NCBI RefSeq assembly: GCF_029525575.1
Contig: NZ_JAPDIA010000007.1
Coordinates: forward strand, 930,001 to 994,000
Reading direction: 5' to 3'
Length of the DNA: 64,000 bases
From: Cohnella rhizosphaerae
GTDB lineage: Bacteria; Bacillota; Bacilli; Paenibacillales; Paenibacillaceae
The notes beneath the pieces were generated by a model. It saw nothing but the letters and a program-made list of their open reading frames with translations. It did no database searches and was not told the origin of the DNA. Position numbers and translations under genes: made by a program. Position 1 is the first letter of the stretch. Every line of letters starts with the position of its first letter. Shown piece by piece: positions 46,343 to 55,053 of this stretch.

Positions 46343-49039
46343 AAGAAAAGTTTGTCTCTTCTCATAGCTCTGGCTATGGTGTTCGGCATGTTTGCCTCTT
46401 TGGCATCTGCCGCAACAACTGAGCTGACTACAGCTCAAAAGTATCAATGGTTCGTTGATCAAGGCGTTCTGAAGGGCGACCCTAGCGGCAACCCGCGTCT
46501 GGACGCTACGCTGACTCGTGCAGAGTTCGCGACGATCGTTGCAAGCGTTGGCGGCCTGAAGGTAATCAACAGCGTGTCGTCTTTCTCTGACGTCAAGGCT
46601 GCTGACTGGTACTTCGCGGCTATCCAATCCGCTTCCGACGCCGGTCTGGTTAACGGTATCGGCGCTGGCAAGTTTGGTCCTAAGCTGAACGTTACCGTTG
46701 AGCAGGTGATCAAGGTTGCAGTTATCCTCGCTAACATCAAGCCGGTTGACGGCGCAGTCGTTGCTGGTTCGTCCGCTTGGGCTGGCCCGTACATCCAAGC
46801 TGCGATCAACGCTGGTCTGGCTGTTCCTTCGAACTACAAGGCTAACGCTACGCGTGGCCAAACGATCGACGTTGCTTACCTTGTAAACCAACTCAAGGCC
46901 ATTCCGGTTCTGAGCGATGTTGCGGCTACGGTTAACGCTGACGACACGATCACGGTAACTGGCAAGGTTGTTGGCTCTGCCGACAGTGTAAAGGTTGCGC
47001 TCGGTACTGACGCTGCAGTAGCTGCTACGCTGAAGGACGACAAGACCTTCACGTACACGACTGCTAAGCAATCCGCTGGTTCTTACAAGCTGACTGTCGT
47101 TGCTTATGATGGAACGAAGGCGTCGGTTGCTGTTGAAAAGACTGTATCGGTTGATGCTTTCAACGTATCGTCCGTAACGGTTCAAAACTCCAAGCAAATC
47201 GTCGTTAAGTTCAACAAGCCTGTTCAAGCTGGTACGCTTGCTGGTGGCCACAATGTATTGACGTCCTACAAGCTGGGTACCAACTCTGTTGTCTACCCGA
47301 CTGTAGCTGATCTCAGCGACGACAAGCAAACGGTCACGCTGACGTTCGCTAACGCTTTCGCTAACAACACTTACGAGCAATTCGTGGTTTCCGGTCTGAA
47401 GTCCGCTTCCGGTCTGTCGCTGGCTGAGTTCAAGCAAGCGATCAGCCTGTCCGACACGACCGCTCCTTCGATCGCTAACGTTTCGTATGTTGGCAAAGAT
47501 GCAGTTGTTACTTTCAGCGAGCCGGTTGCTTCCTCCGCTACTGATATCAACGCAGCTGTTTCGCTGAACGGTATCCAGTACACCGTTAACGGCACGCCGA
47601 TTGGCTATACTTTTGCTAAGGATGCTAAGGGATATGTAACGCTGACATTCAAGGGTCTTGAAGTGGGCAAGGCATACACGCTGAACCTGATTGCTGTTCA
47701 AGACTTGGTCGGCAACCGTGTTGACCTGACCTCTACGTTGACGGTACCTTCGGATACGACGGCTCCTACGATCGTTTCCGTAACTCCGGAAAACGGCAAC
47801 CTGCGCATTAAGTTTAGCGAAAAGGTTGTAACTGGCGTTAAGGTTGCAAGTGCGCAAGGCGTTGTTTACTCCACGGCAGATACCGATTCCAACAATGAAG
47901 TTGTAGTTGCTACTTCTCCTTGGATCGGCAGCAGCTTCCTGAACACATCTGTGACGGTTTCCGAGTATAAGGACTTGGTTGGCAACACGGGTACGCCGTA
48001 CACGGTTAGCGTTACGCTGACTAAGGACACCGCTGCTCCTGCATTTGCATCTGGATTCGTTTCCGGCAACAAAATCGTTCTGAAATTCAATGAAGATCTT
48101 GTTGCTCCAGCTTCCAATCTTCAAACTGCTACTATCGACTTTGTCTCTACTGACTCCGTTCGTCAAAGCGTTTCGCTGAGTGCAGCGAACTCTACCTTTG
48201 CATATGTATATGATGCAAATGGCAACGGTGCTCCTACGGACTCCGGCGAAGCACAGTATCTTGTTATTACTGTTGCAGACGCATCGCTGTTGAGCAGCGG
48301 CGCTCTGAAGAATGGCACCTACAAGGTAACGCTGCCTAAGAACAGTGTTATTGACACGGTCGGTAACACCAACTCTTCGAGCGAAGTGACTGCTTCGATC
48401 ACGGTTTCTGGCAATACTTCTTCCGGTAATGCTGTCGTCAAGCTGTCTGCTCCAATCGTTCAACAAGGTAGCAAGCTGACGTTTACGTTCAGCCATGCAC
48501 TGACGTCTGCGGCACTGGATGTTAGCAAATTCTTGATCAATGGGACGGCTCTGCCGACAGGTACTTCGTTCTACTTTGACGGCCCTTCCTACACCAAGGT
48601 TGTTGCTGAACTTCCGTCCGGCACGATCCCGGTAAATGGTACGCGTACGATTAAGGTTATCAATATCGCAGACAAGGACGGCAACGTTCTTTCCACGACA
48701 GCTTCCGACGTTCAACAGGATCTGTTGCTGAAGGAAAATGTTAAGCCGATTGCTGTCTCCGCTGCACTTGCTAGCGACAAATCGATCAACGTAACGTTCA
48801 GCGAAAACGTGCTCGACCCAGGTACTGAAGGTGGCGTTGAGATCTACGTTAACAACAACAAGATTGATTTCAACACTAACGTTGCATCGTACACGTACGT
48901 TAACAACGTTCTGACGATTGGTCTGACTAACGCTAACACGTTTGCTCCTGGCCAAACGATCGTAGTGAAGTTTGCTAGCTCGAACATCAAGGATGCGAAC
49001 GACAACACTGTTTCTGATGTATCCCTGACTGTTCAATAA
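46340..49039 (+). CDS. Major S-layer-type protein with N-terminal SLH domains
   Basis: An 899-residue secreted protein (from ATG 46340). Signal peptide about 1-24 (ending ASA), three N-terminal SLH domains (about 28-190: FSDVKAADWY, LTRAEFATIVASV, ATRGQTIDVAYLV), then Ig-like and SbsA-type repeats opening with DTTAPxI (for example FSEPV, FSEKV, FNEDL segments). Codon use differs sharply from the GC-rich neighbours (GCT, GTT, GGT, AAC and AAG preferred), as in very highly expressed genes. A strong promoter, long leader, double ribosome sites and a strong terminator all agree with the role of main surface-array subunit. An alternative start is ATG 46268. Confidence 0.92.
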   Translation: MKKSLSLLIALAMVFGMFASLASAATTELTTAQKYQWFVDQGVLKGDPSGNPRLDATLTRAEFATIVASVGGLKVINSVSSFSDVKAADWYFAAIQSASDAGLVNGIGAGKFGPKLNVTVEQVIKVAVILANIKPVDGAVVAGSSAWAGPYIQAAINAGLAVPSNYKANATRGQTIDVAYLVNQLKAIPVLSDVAATVNADDTITVTGKVVGSADSVKVALGTDAAVAATLKDDKTFTYTTAKQSAGSYKLTVVAYDGTKASVAVEKTVSVDAFNVSSVTVQNSKQIVVKFNKPVQAGTLAGGHNVLTSYKLGTNSVVYPTVADLSDDKQTVTLTFANAFANNTYEQFVVSGLKSASGLSLAEFKQAISLSDTTAPSIANVSYVGKDAVVTFSEPVASSATDINAAVSLNGIQYTVNGTPIGYTFAKDAKGYVTLTFKGLEVGKAYTLNLIAVQDLVGNRVDLTSTLTVPSDTTAPTIVSVTPENGNLRIKFSEKVVTGVKVASAQGVVYSTADTDSNNEVVVATSPWIGSSFLNTSVTVSEYKDLVGNTGTPYTVSVTLTKDTAAPAFASGFVSGNKIVLKFNEDLVAPASNLQTATIDFVSTDSVRQSVSLSAANSTFAYVYDANGNGAPTDSGEAQYLVITVADASLLSSGALKNGTYKVTLPKNSVIDTVGNTNSSSEVTASITVSGNTSSGNAVVKLSAPIVQQGSKLTFTFSHALTSAALDVSKFLINGTALPTGTSFYFDGPSYTKVVAELPSGTIPVNGTRTIKVINIADKDGNVLSTTASDVQQDLLLKENVKPIAVSAALASDKSINVTFSENVLDPGTEGGVEIYVNNNKIDFNTNVASYTYVNNVLTIGLTNANTFAPGQTIVVKFASSNIKDANDNTVSDVSLTVQ

Positions 49040-49052
49040 TTGTCAACTCATT

Positions 49053-49087
49053 AGAGAAGCAAGCCTTTATGGCTTGCTTCTCTTTTT
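49053..49087 (+). terminator. Terminator of the S-layer gene
   Basis: A perfect 13-bp stem AGAGAAGCAAGCC (49053-49065) / GGCTTGCTTCTCT (49071-49083) with loop TTTAT and a T-tract that ends where the intron appears to begin. Confidence 0.96.
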
Positions 49088-49613
49088 GTGTTTGGCGCGC
49101 CTAGCAAGCTAGGCACAACTAGCCGGTGAAAGTCCGGTCGAGGTAAGAGCCAAGTCGCCTCGTAGCTGACGGGCAACTGGCGGAGAGATCCTAAGGTTGA
49201 AGCCCGGTGACAAAGTAACTCATTGGAGTGCGAGCAAATCGACAGGCCGTAACATGAAGTGAATCCTGCCGCATCGTCAAAAAAAAGACCCGAAAGGGAC
49301 AAGAGTGTGCCGAGCCCTGCGAATATGGGCGAAGGCCATGGAACGCGTGAAGCCCTTGGAAGCGCAGCGCGGAAGAACTCTCCGGTGTAAGGGGAACGGC
49401 ATGCCGAGAAAGTTGTGTCTGGAACTAGGGAGACTCTCCCCCCGCACTAAATTTTTTTTTCGTAAGGAGCAGACCTATAAGCCCAAAAGGTGAAGTGGCG
49501 AGCTGCGGGAAGGGAGTCGGAGGGGGCCATAGTACCGATGAAGTGAGGACAACAAAACCTCATGGAGGGAAGGGCCCCTGCTTTGTTCATGTACTTGGAG
49601 AAGGAAAGAGTCA

Positions 49614-50920
49614 GTGAATGCAGTTCAACCTGCTAACGACGCCAAAGCTAAAGCTCAACAACTCCAACAAGCACTAAGCCTTGAAGCCAAGGGAAATCCG
49701 AGGCGGCGGTTTCATGCGTTATACGACAAGGTTTATCGCAGCGACATCCTATGGGAAGCATGGAAAAGGGTCAAAGGAAACGGCGGAAGCGGTGGGGGGG
49801 GGATGGAATGACCATCGACCACATCGTGAAAGTCATCGGCGAAGAACGATTTGTGGACGAAATCCAGACGACACTCAGGAACGGAGAATATCGCCCATTA
49901 CCGGCAAGGCGCAAGGAAATTCCGAAAGCGGACGGCAAGATGCGGCCGCTGGGCATTCCGGCGATCCGGGACAGAGTCGTGCAAATGGCGACGAAAATCA
50001 TGGTGGAGCCCATCTTCGAAGCCGACTTCAAAGACTGCTCGTACGGATTCAGACCCAAGCGCAGCCAGCACGGGGCGATCCGGCATATCCGCCGAGCGGT
50101 GAAGAAGGGCGTCTACTGGGTGGTCGACATCGATATTCGCGGCTACTTTGACAACATTGCCCATGACAAACTGATGCAACTGGTGGAGCAGCGGATCAGT
50201 GACCGAAGGGTGCTGAAGCTGATTCGGCAGTGGCTGAAAGCAGGTTTCGTGAAAGATGATCAGTTTCACGAAACCGACTTGGGAAGTCCGCAGGGCGGCG
50301 TCATCTCCCCCTTACTTTCAAATCTGTATCTAAACTACCTGGATACGATCTGGGAGAAGAAGTTCGCAGAGACGGGAACGATGGTGAGATTCGCCGATGA
50401 TCTTGTGATCTTGTGCAGAACCAAGGAACAAGCGCTAAGAGCGATTGACGTGCTCAAGGCGGTATTCGGAAAGCTGGAAGTCGAGATGAACAGGGAAAAG
50501 TCGAAGCTCATCAAACTGTGGGACGACAAACAGGGATTCGATTTTCTGGGGATTCATCACCGGAAAATAAGGAAGAAGCTGAAGGGGAACAAAACAGTCT
50601 CAATCCTCCGCAGTTACCCGTCCAAGAAGGCGATGAAGAGCATGAGACAGAAGGTGAAGGAAACGACCGAGCCGAGAAACCGCCTTTACTGGACGATGAA
50701 CCAGATGGTGGCGGAACTGAACCCCAAGATTCAGGGGTGGAAGAACGACCACGCGTTTGATTCCTTTGCCGACCCATTCCTGAACAAGATCGACTGGTAC
50801 ATCCGAAAACGCCTCACGCTGTTCTAGAACAAGAAGCGCTACCGCCGTAAGAAACACAGCAAGTCCAGGCAAGCCGCCATGGCGGCACAGTTAGCAGGAC
50901 TAAAGAAACTCGCCAGCTAG
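49614..50920 (+). pseudogene. ltrA: Group II intron reverse transcriptase/maturase, frame-broken and with a premature stop
   Basis: GTG 49614 after GGAGAAGGAAAG starts a frame reading ...FHALYDKVYRSDILWEAWKR, which fails at a G9 run (49794-49802); reducing it to seven Gs restores the conserved DGMTID continuation. The RT domain (KMRPLGIPAIRDR, SYGFRPKRS, SPQGGVISPLLSNLYL, catalytic RFADDL) and the maturase X domain follow. A TAG at 50825-50827 cuts off the last 30 codons, a basic segment (NKKRYRRKKHSKSR) that stays open to the TAG at 50918-50920. No HNH endonuclease domain is seen. Either sequence error or real decay. Confidence 0.85.
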
Positions 50921-50958
50921 AGAAAGTACCCCAACACTGAAGGAAGAAGAACATCGGC

Positions 50959-50992
50959 AAGCCGGATGAGGGAAAACCTCACGTCCGGTTTG
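50959..50992 (+). ncRNA. Group II intron domain V
   Basis: A 34-nt hairpin with the catalytic AGC triad in its 5' strand (AAGCCGGATGAGG), a GAAA tetraloop and the 3' strand CCTCACGTCCGGTTT, which is the canonical domain V shape. Confidence 0.9.
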
Positions 50993-51199
50993 ATGCAGGG
51001 GGAGCTTGAATAGTAAAGGAGGGCTTGCGCCCTCCGATGAAATTCCAGTTCTCTACTCTACTTTTAAAGATTAAAATTTAAATAATGTTCTAAAAGACAA
51101 GAACTTTTTGTGGTCAAGCTTCGTCTAAGATAGTGATGTTCATCCTCTATTCATTTGTAAAAGATATACTTGAAATAAAGGAAATCGGGAGGCTCCCTC

Positions 51200-53350
51200 A
51201 TGAAGAACAATCAAGCATTAGTAAATCAACGTAAGTGGCTGATTGGACTAACGGCCCTCGCGCTTATCAGCACGCCTGTTATATCCGAAAATCATGCTGT
51301 TGCTGCTCAAACGGTGAGCGTCGGATCAGCAATTACTGCTGTTAACAAAATTATAAGACCGATTACGTTAACCGCTCATAGTTCAATTTCTATCATAGAC
51401 GTTGCTATGATGCCTTCTGATGAAGGACAACAAGTGGCTTACACGCTCTCCGTTAAGAATAACGGAAATGTTTCCGTTAACCTTGGAGACTATTGGTTCC
51501 GACTGTCCAATAAATCCGGAAATAAGTATTCAATTAAGACAACGGGAGACTCTAAGACGGCTACTGTCGATCTCAAAACAGCTAAAATAGCTCCGAATTC
51601 TACGCTGATTTTTACGATATATGCGAGCGTGGGGGCGAATGCGAAGCTTTCGGACCTGGTATTAAAGGTTGTAAAATTCGATTTTTCGGTTTCTGGATAT
51701 GAACGAACAATCGGTCAAATTCAATTTCCTCAGAATTTTACAAATAATGTAGCCTCCACATCCTACAAAGCGATTTATTACAACAGTACAACACTTTACA
51801 CAAAAATCTCTTCAGCCTCAATAGGGCAATCGGGCGAGGATAAATTGGCAAAGCTTAAATTTGTCTACAATAATATAGGTAAAAAAACGGCGACGATTTC
51901 AAAATTTAAATACTATATCGTAACAAGTACGGGGGCAATGTATGAGGCTGCACCAACCGATACAACCGACCTTGTTCTAGCTCCGTTGGTACGTAAAGAG
52001 ATTGAAATGACAGTAACTTTACCAAGTAAAGTCTCTACGACTGGTGCTCGATTAATTGTAACGAGGGAAAGTGGCACAGAGAGCCTAGTACTGCCGGTAG
52101 GAGAGTACAATATTAAATATACGACTAGTAGCGAAAGCACGACAACGGCTACCGACAATTTTATGTATACGACAGAGGATGGGAAGTATGAATATCGTTT
52201 GACGCAGTTGCTGCGTGAGCCATGGGAAAATCAAGATGTATTATCGGCGCGTATTCGAATTACGAATAAATCGGCTAACTCTCTTGGGATTCCAAATGTG
52301 ACAGGAAACTTCTTACTAGATAATACTGCAAAAATCGATTTTAAAACAGTAGCAACTGCCAATCAATTCGCCTTAAATGCGAACGGATATGTAGATATTG
52401 ATGTATATGCCAAGATACCCTCAAATTATTCATTTACGAAAGCTAAGTTGGTTATAAACAATAAAATCGATGATAAAACAATAAACAAGGCTGGTGAACT
52501 TGCAACTGTAAATTATCTCACGCAAATTCCCAAATACGCATCTGACAAGGTATACGCTATTGCTAGAGATGGTAGCCAGATGGAAGCGGCAGTTAATACC
52601 GTAGACATATACAACAATTCTGTGACGAAAGTATATAATGTACAAGTTACTTTAACGAGCAAAGAGAAAAGAACCATTGATCCGATTAAGCTCGTTGGCG
52701 TGTTTATGAGTGACAACGGAGATATTTTCCCAGCCACTGCCTCGACTGGTCAAGGCCAGGTGAATGCTTCTAATAAAGCCCTGGTAAACTTTAGTGCTAA
52801 CCTCCCTCAAACCTATGATTCTAATAATTTGAAGTTGATCATCGGGGAAGCAGTGACAGATACGAAGTATACGAGCGGTACGGCGATTGCTGAAGGATAT
52901 GTAAATGCTGTTCAATTTGGATTGCCACAAGAACGGAGTACATCTGGCGTATTCAATCAACTCAGCTTGTTGCCCTATACGTTAACTGTTAATAAATTTA
53001 CACCACAAGTATTTGGTGATGATATGCAGGTAGTCCTAGACTATAGCTTAGTAAAGGACACAACCTACAATGTGTATTCTGCTGATCGCAAACTTATTTT
53101 GACGCTCGAATCTAAAAATAAAAGTACAGGAGAAGTGGAGACTTATTTCACGCAGGAACTCGCACTCGAAGGCGAAGGAGCTGGAGCTGTCCAACCTGGT
53201 GAAAAGAAGACGATCGCTTTTAAAAAGCCATTCGAAAACAATGGCGGTGTAAATGGCGGAACGGAAATACTCAATACGGTGAAGCTTTACGAAGTCATAC
53301 AAGGATCTAAAAAAGCTCATAGCGGAGCATCCTTTCAACTGGTATATTGA
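51200..53350 (+). CDS. Secreted protein of unknown function
   Basis: A 716-residue protein with a signal peptide (about 1-36, ending AVAA) and no membrane anchor, SLH or enzymatic motif. The rest is Ser/Thr/Asn/Lys-rich and appears to be repeated beta domains comparing 'VKNNGNVSV', 'VYNNIGKKT', 'ITNKSANS' and 'DIYNNSVTK' type segments, as in domains describing bulk extracellular scaffolds. Composition is AT-rich like the exopolysaccharide genes that follow. GGGAGG precedes ATG 51200; TATACT at 51165 may be its -10. Possibly a biofilm or polymer-associated protein (inference from position only). Confidence 0.7.
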   Translation: MKNNQALVNQRKWLIGLTALALISTPVISENHAVAAQTVSVGSAITAVNKIIRPITLTAHSSISIIDVAMMPSDEGQQVAYTLSVKNNGNVSVNLGDYWFRLSNKSGNKYSIKTTGDSKTATVDLKTAKIAPNSTLIFTIYASVGANAKLSDLVLKVVKFDFSVSGYERTIGQIQFPQNFTNNVASTSYKAIYYNSTTLYTKISSASIGQSGEDKLAKLKFVYNNIGKKTATISKFKYYIVTSTGAMYEAAPTDTTDLVLAPLVRKEIEMTVTLPSKVSTTGARLIVTRESGTESLVLPVGEYNIKYTTSSESTTTATDNFMYTTEDGKYEYRLTQLLREPWENQDVLSARIRITNKSANSLGIPNVTGNFLLDNTAKIDFKTVATANQFALNANGYVDIDVYAKIPSNYSFTKAKLVINNKIDDKTINKAGELATVNYLTQIPKYASDKVYAIARDGSQMEAAVNTVDIYNNSVTKVYNVQVTLTSKEKRTIDPIKLVGVFMSDNGDIFPATASTGQGQVNASNKALVNFSANLPQTYDSNNLKLIIGEAVTDTKYTSGTAIAEGYVNAVQFGLPQERSTSGVFNQLSLLPYTLTVNKFTPQVFGDDMQVVLDYSLVKDTTYNVYSADRKLILTLESKNKSTGEVETYFTQELALEGEGAGAVQPGEKKTIAFKKPFENNGGVNGGTEILNTVKLYEVIQGSKKAHSGASFQLVY

Positions 53351-53407
53351 GAATGACTGGACTACTGAAAACGCTGCGCAAGTAAAGTAGGATAAATAGA
53401 AAAACAA

Positions 53408-53448
53408 ACAAGCTGTTGGCGTGTAAAGCCGACAGCTTGTCTTTTAAT
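53408..53448 (+). terminator. Terminator of the 51-kb secreted protein gene
   Basis: ACAAGCTGTTGGC (53408-53420) pairs with GCCGACAGCTTGT (53428-53440), then CTTTTAAT. Confidence 0.88.
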
Positions 53449-53466
53449 ATCGAACAAAGCGACTTA

Positions 53467-53501
53467 TTGCTGTCGAAATTATGTTAAAATAAAGACAGCA
53501 A
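53467..53501 (+). promoter_or_regulatory. Inverted repeat at the head of the exopolysaccharide operon
   Basis: A perfect 8-bp inverted repeat TTGCTGTC (53467-53474) / GACAGCAA (53494-53501) with a 19-bp AT-rich spacer. TTGCTG can serve as -35 for TAAAGA at 53490-53495. Operator or RNA hairpin; located 26 bp before the first gene. Confidence 0.45.
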
Positions 53502-53526
53502 TCGTATAAAATTGGAGATCGGTGAC

Positions 53527-55037
53527 ATGCAAACGAATAGCTCACTGAGAAGCTATGGTTATAAACGGGATGCAGGCAATGTTGGTTTAATGGCCCAAAC
53601 TAACGTGAAACGTAAGCATATCAAGTCCATACTTACTACAATACTAGGGACAACCGAGTATCTAACTTATGGTGCAACTTTTCTTTTCTTAATGGCATTA
53701 CGAGTAATCCCAGAATATCCAAATGTGAGTGATTATAATCCGATTAGTTGGTATCGAGATGTCGAAATCTTTGGCGCTTATATGTTGCTGTTATTTATGA
53801 TACTGGGGATACACGCTTTCACGCTTCTACAAGAGAAGCTCTTTTCCGGTAAAGAAGAGAGCTCTTTTATAGATGAAGTTATATTCAGTACGAGATCCAT
53901 CATATATGCATTTCTGCTTTCCGTGGGCATCACCTTTCTTTTAAAAACAACGACTGTATACTCTCGAGTAACGTTAGTATTGTTTTTGATTTTAATGATT
54001 GCTGAATCTATATTGTGGCGAGTGATAAATTCGGTTATATCAAGTAAGCTTTACGCAAGAGGGATTATCACTAAACGGGTGTTAATTGTAGGAGCGGGTA
54101 AAGTAGGAAATGAAGTTCAACAAGCTCTAATGAAGGCACGTACCAAAAAAACATGAAATTGTGGGATTCCTTGATGACTTTAAGATAGGAGAATCCATAA
54201 TAGGACGAACTTCCGATCTTGAAGCCATCATGGAAGAACAACACATTGATATTGTTTATATTACAATTCCCTCAGAGCGACGTACGATCGAATCCATTCT
54301 TCACTCGGTTTACAAGTACCATGTTGATATTCGAATAATTCCAGAAATGTTTGATCGTTTAACGACCGTTTTTACAATGCGTAGTGACTTGGAATATCCG
54401 TGCATGCAAATCGTTAAGACGCCACTGCGGGGGGATTAATGTCTTTCTAAAAAAGAATATCGGACCTAATAGGAAGTACAGTATTGATAATAGCGCTATC
54501 TCCCGTTTTTTTTAGTGTTGGCTATTTTTATAAAGATAGATTCTAGAGGAGAAGTCTTTTTTTAAGCAGCAACGTGTGGGTAAAAACGGAATTCCATTTC
54601 AAATTTTGAAGTTTCGTTCCATGCACCAGGAAGCAGAGTTCGAAAAAAAACAACTGGTTAGCGAAAATGAGAGTAATGGTCCGGCTTTTAAAATGAAGAA
54701 TGACCCCAGGATTACGAGAATAGGGAAGTTACTGCGTAAATATTCGTTGGATGAATTGCCTCAACTTATCAACGTGTGGAAAGGAGAAATGAGTTTAATT
54801 GGACCAAGGCCCCCGTTACCATCAGAAGTAGCATTATACACAAACTACCACTGGCGGCGAATGGATGTACTTCCTGGAATGACTGGTCTTTGGCAAGTTA
54901 GCGGAAGAAGCGACCTTGCATTCGATCAATGGGTTGATCTTGATATTTACTACATCGAGCGATGGAGCATTGGGTTGGAAATGAAAATAATATTTAAAAC
55001 GATTCCGGCGGTAGTAAAAGGAACCGGCGCATATTGA
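53527..55037 (+). CDS. Undecaprenyl-phosphate sugar phosphotransferase, initiating exopolysaccharide synthesis (five frame breaks)
   Basis: One gene of about 501 residues once a base is removed from each of five runs: A7 54145-54151, G6 54429-54434, A6 54449-54454, T8 54506-54513 and T7 54557-54563. The corrected protein has the classic order: N-terminal membrane helices, a CoA-binding-like nucleotide fold (VLIVGAGKVG), a linker helix, and a C-terminal bacterial sugar transferase domain (KFRSM, DELPQLINVWKGEMSLIGPRP, GLWQVSGRS, YIERWS). It would transfer a hexose-1-phosphate to the lipid carrier. ATG 53527 follows GGAG. If the breaks were real this would be a pseudogene. Confidence 0.86.
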
Positions 55038-55053
55038 TAAGGAGTGTAAGGCG

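Larger units (their letters stand above)
49088..51061 (+). mobile_element. Group II intron (retroelement) with internal maturase gene
   Basis: About 2 kb. The 5' end is placed at GTGTTTGG (49088), immediately after the T-tract of the S-layer terminator; the 3' end at the CTCTACTCTAC sequence near 51061. Both ends are approximate. Between them are a structured GC-rich 5' RNA (about 525 bp), a reverse transcriptase/maturase gene, domain V and an extended domain VI. Insertion next to a terminator is a target choice known for some bacterial group II introns. The RNA core looks complete but the protein gene is damaged, so movement would need a maturase in trans. Confidence 0.85.

Noticed and set aside
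49305..49493. Short open frame in the 5' part of the intron
   Set aside because: Lies in the structured ribozyme RNA and has no recognisable product.
49614..50920. Diversity-generating retroelement or retron acting on the adjacent surface genes
   Set aside because: The reverse transcriptase has a maturase X domain and is followed by canonical domain V, so it is a group II intron. I saw no template/variable repeat pair.
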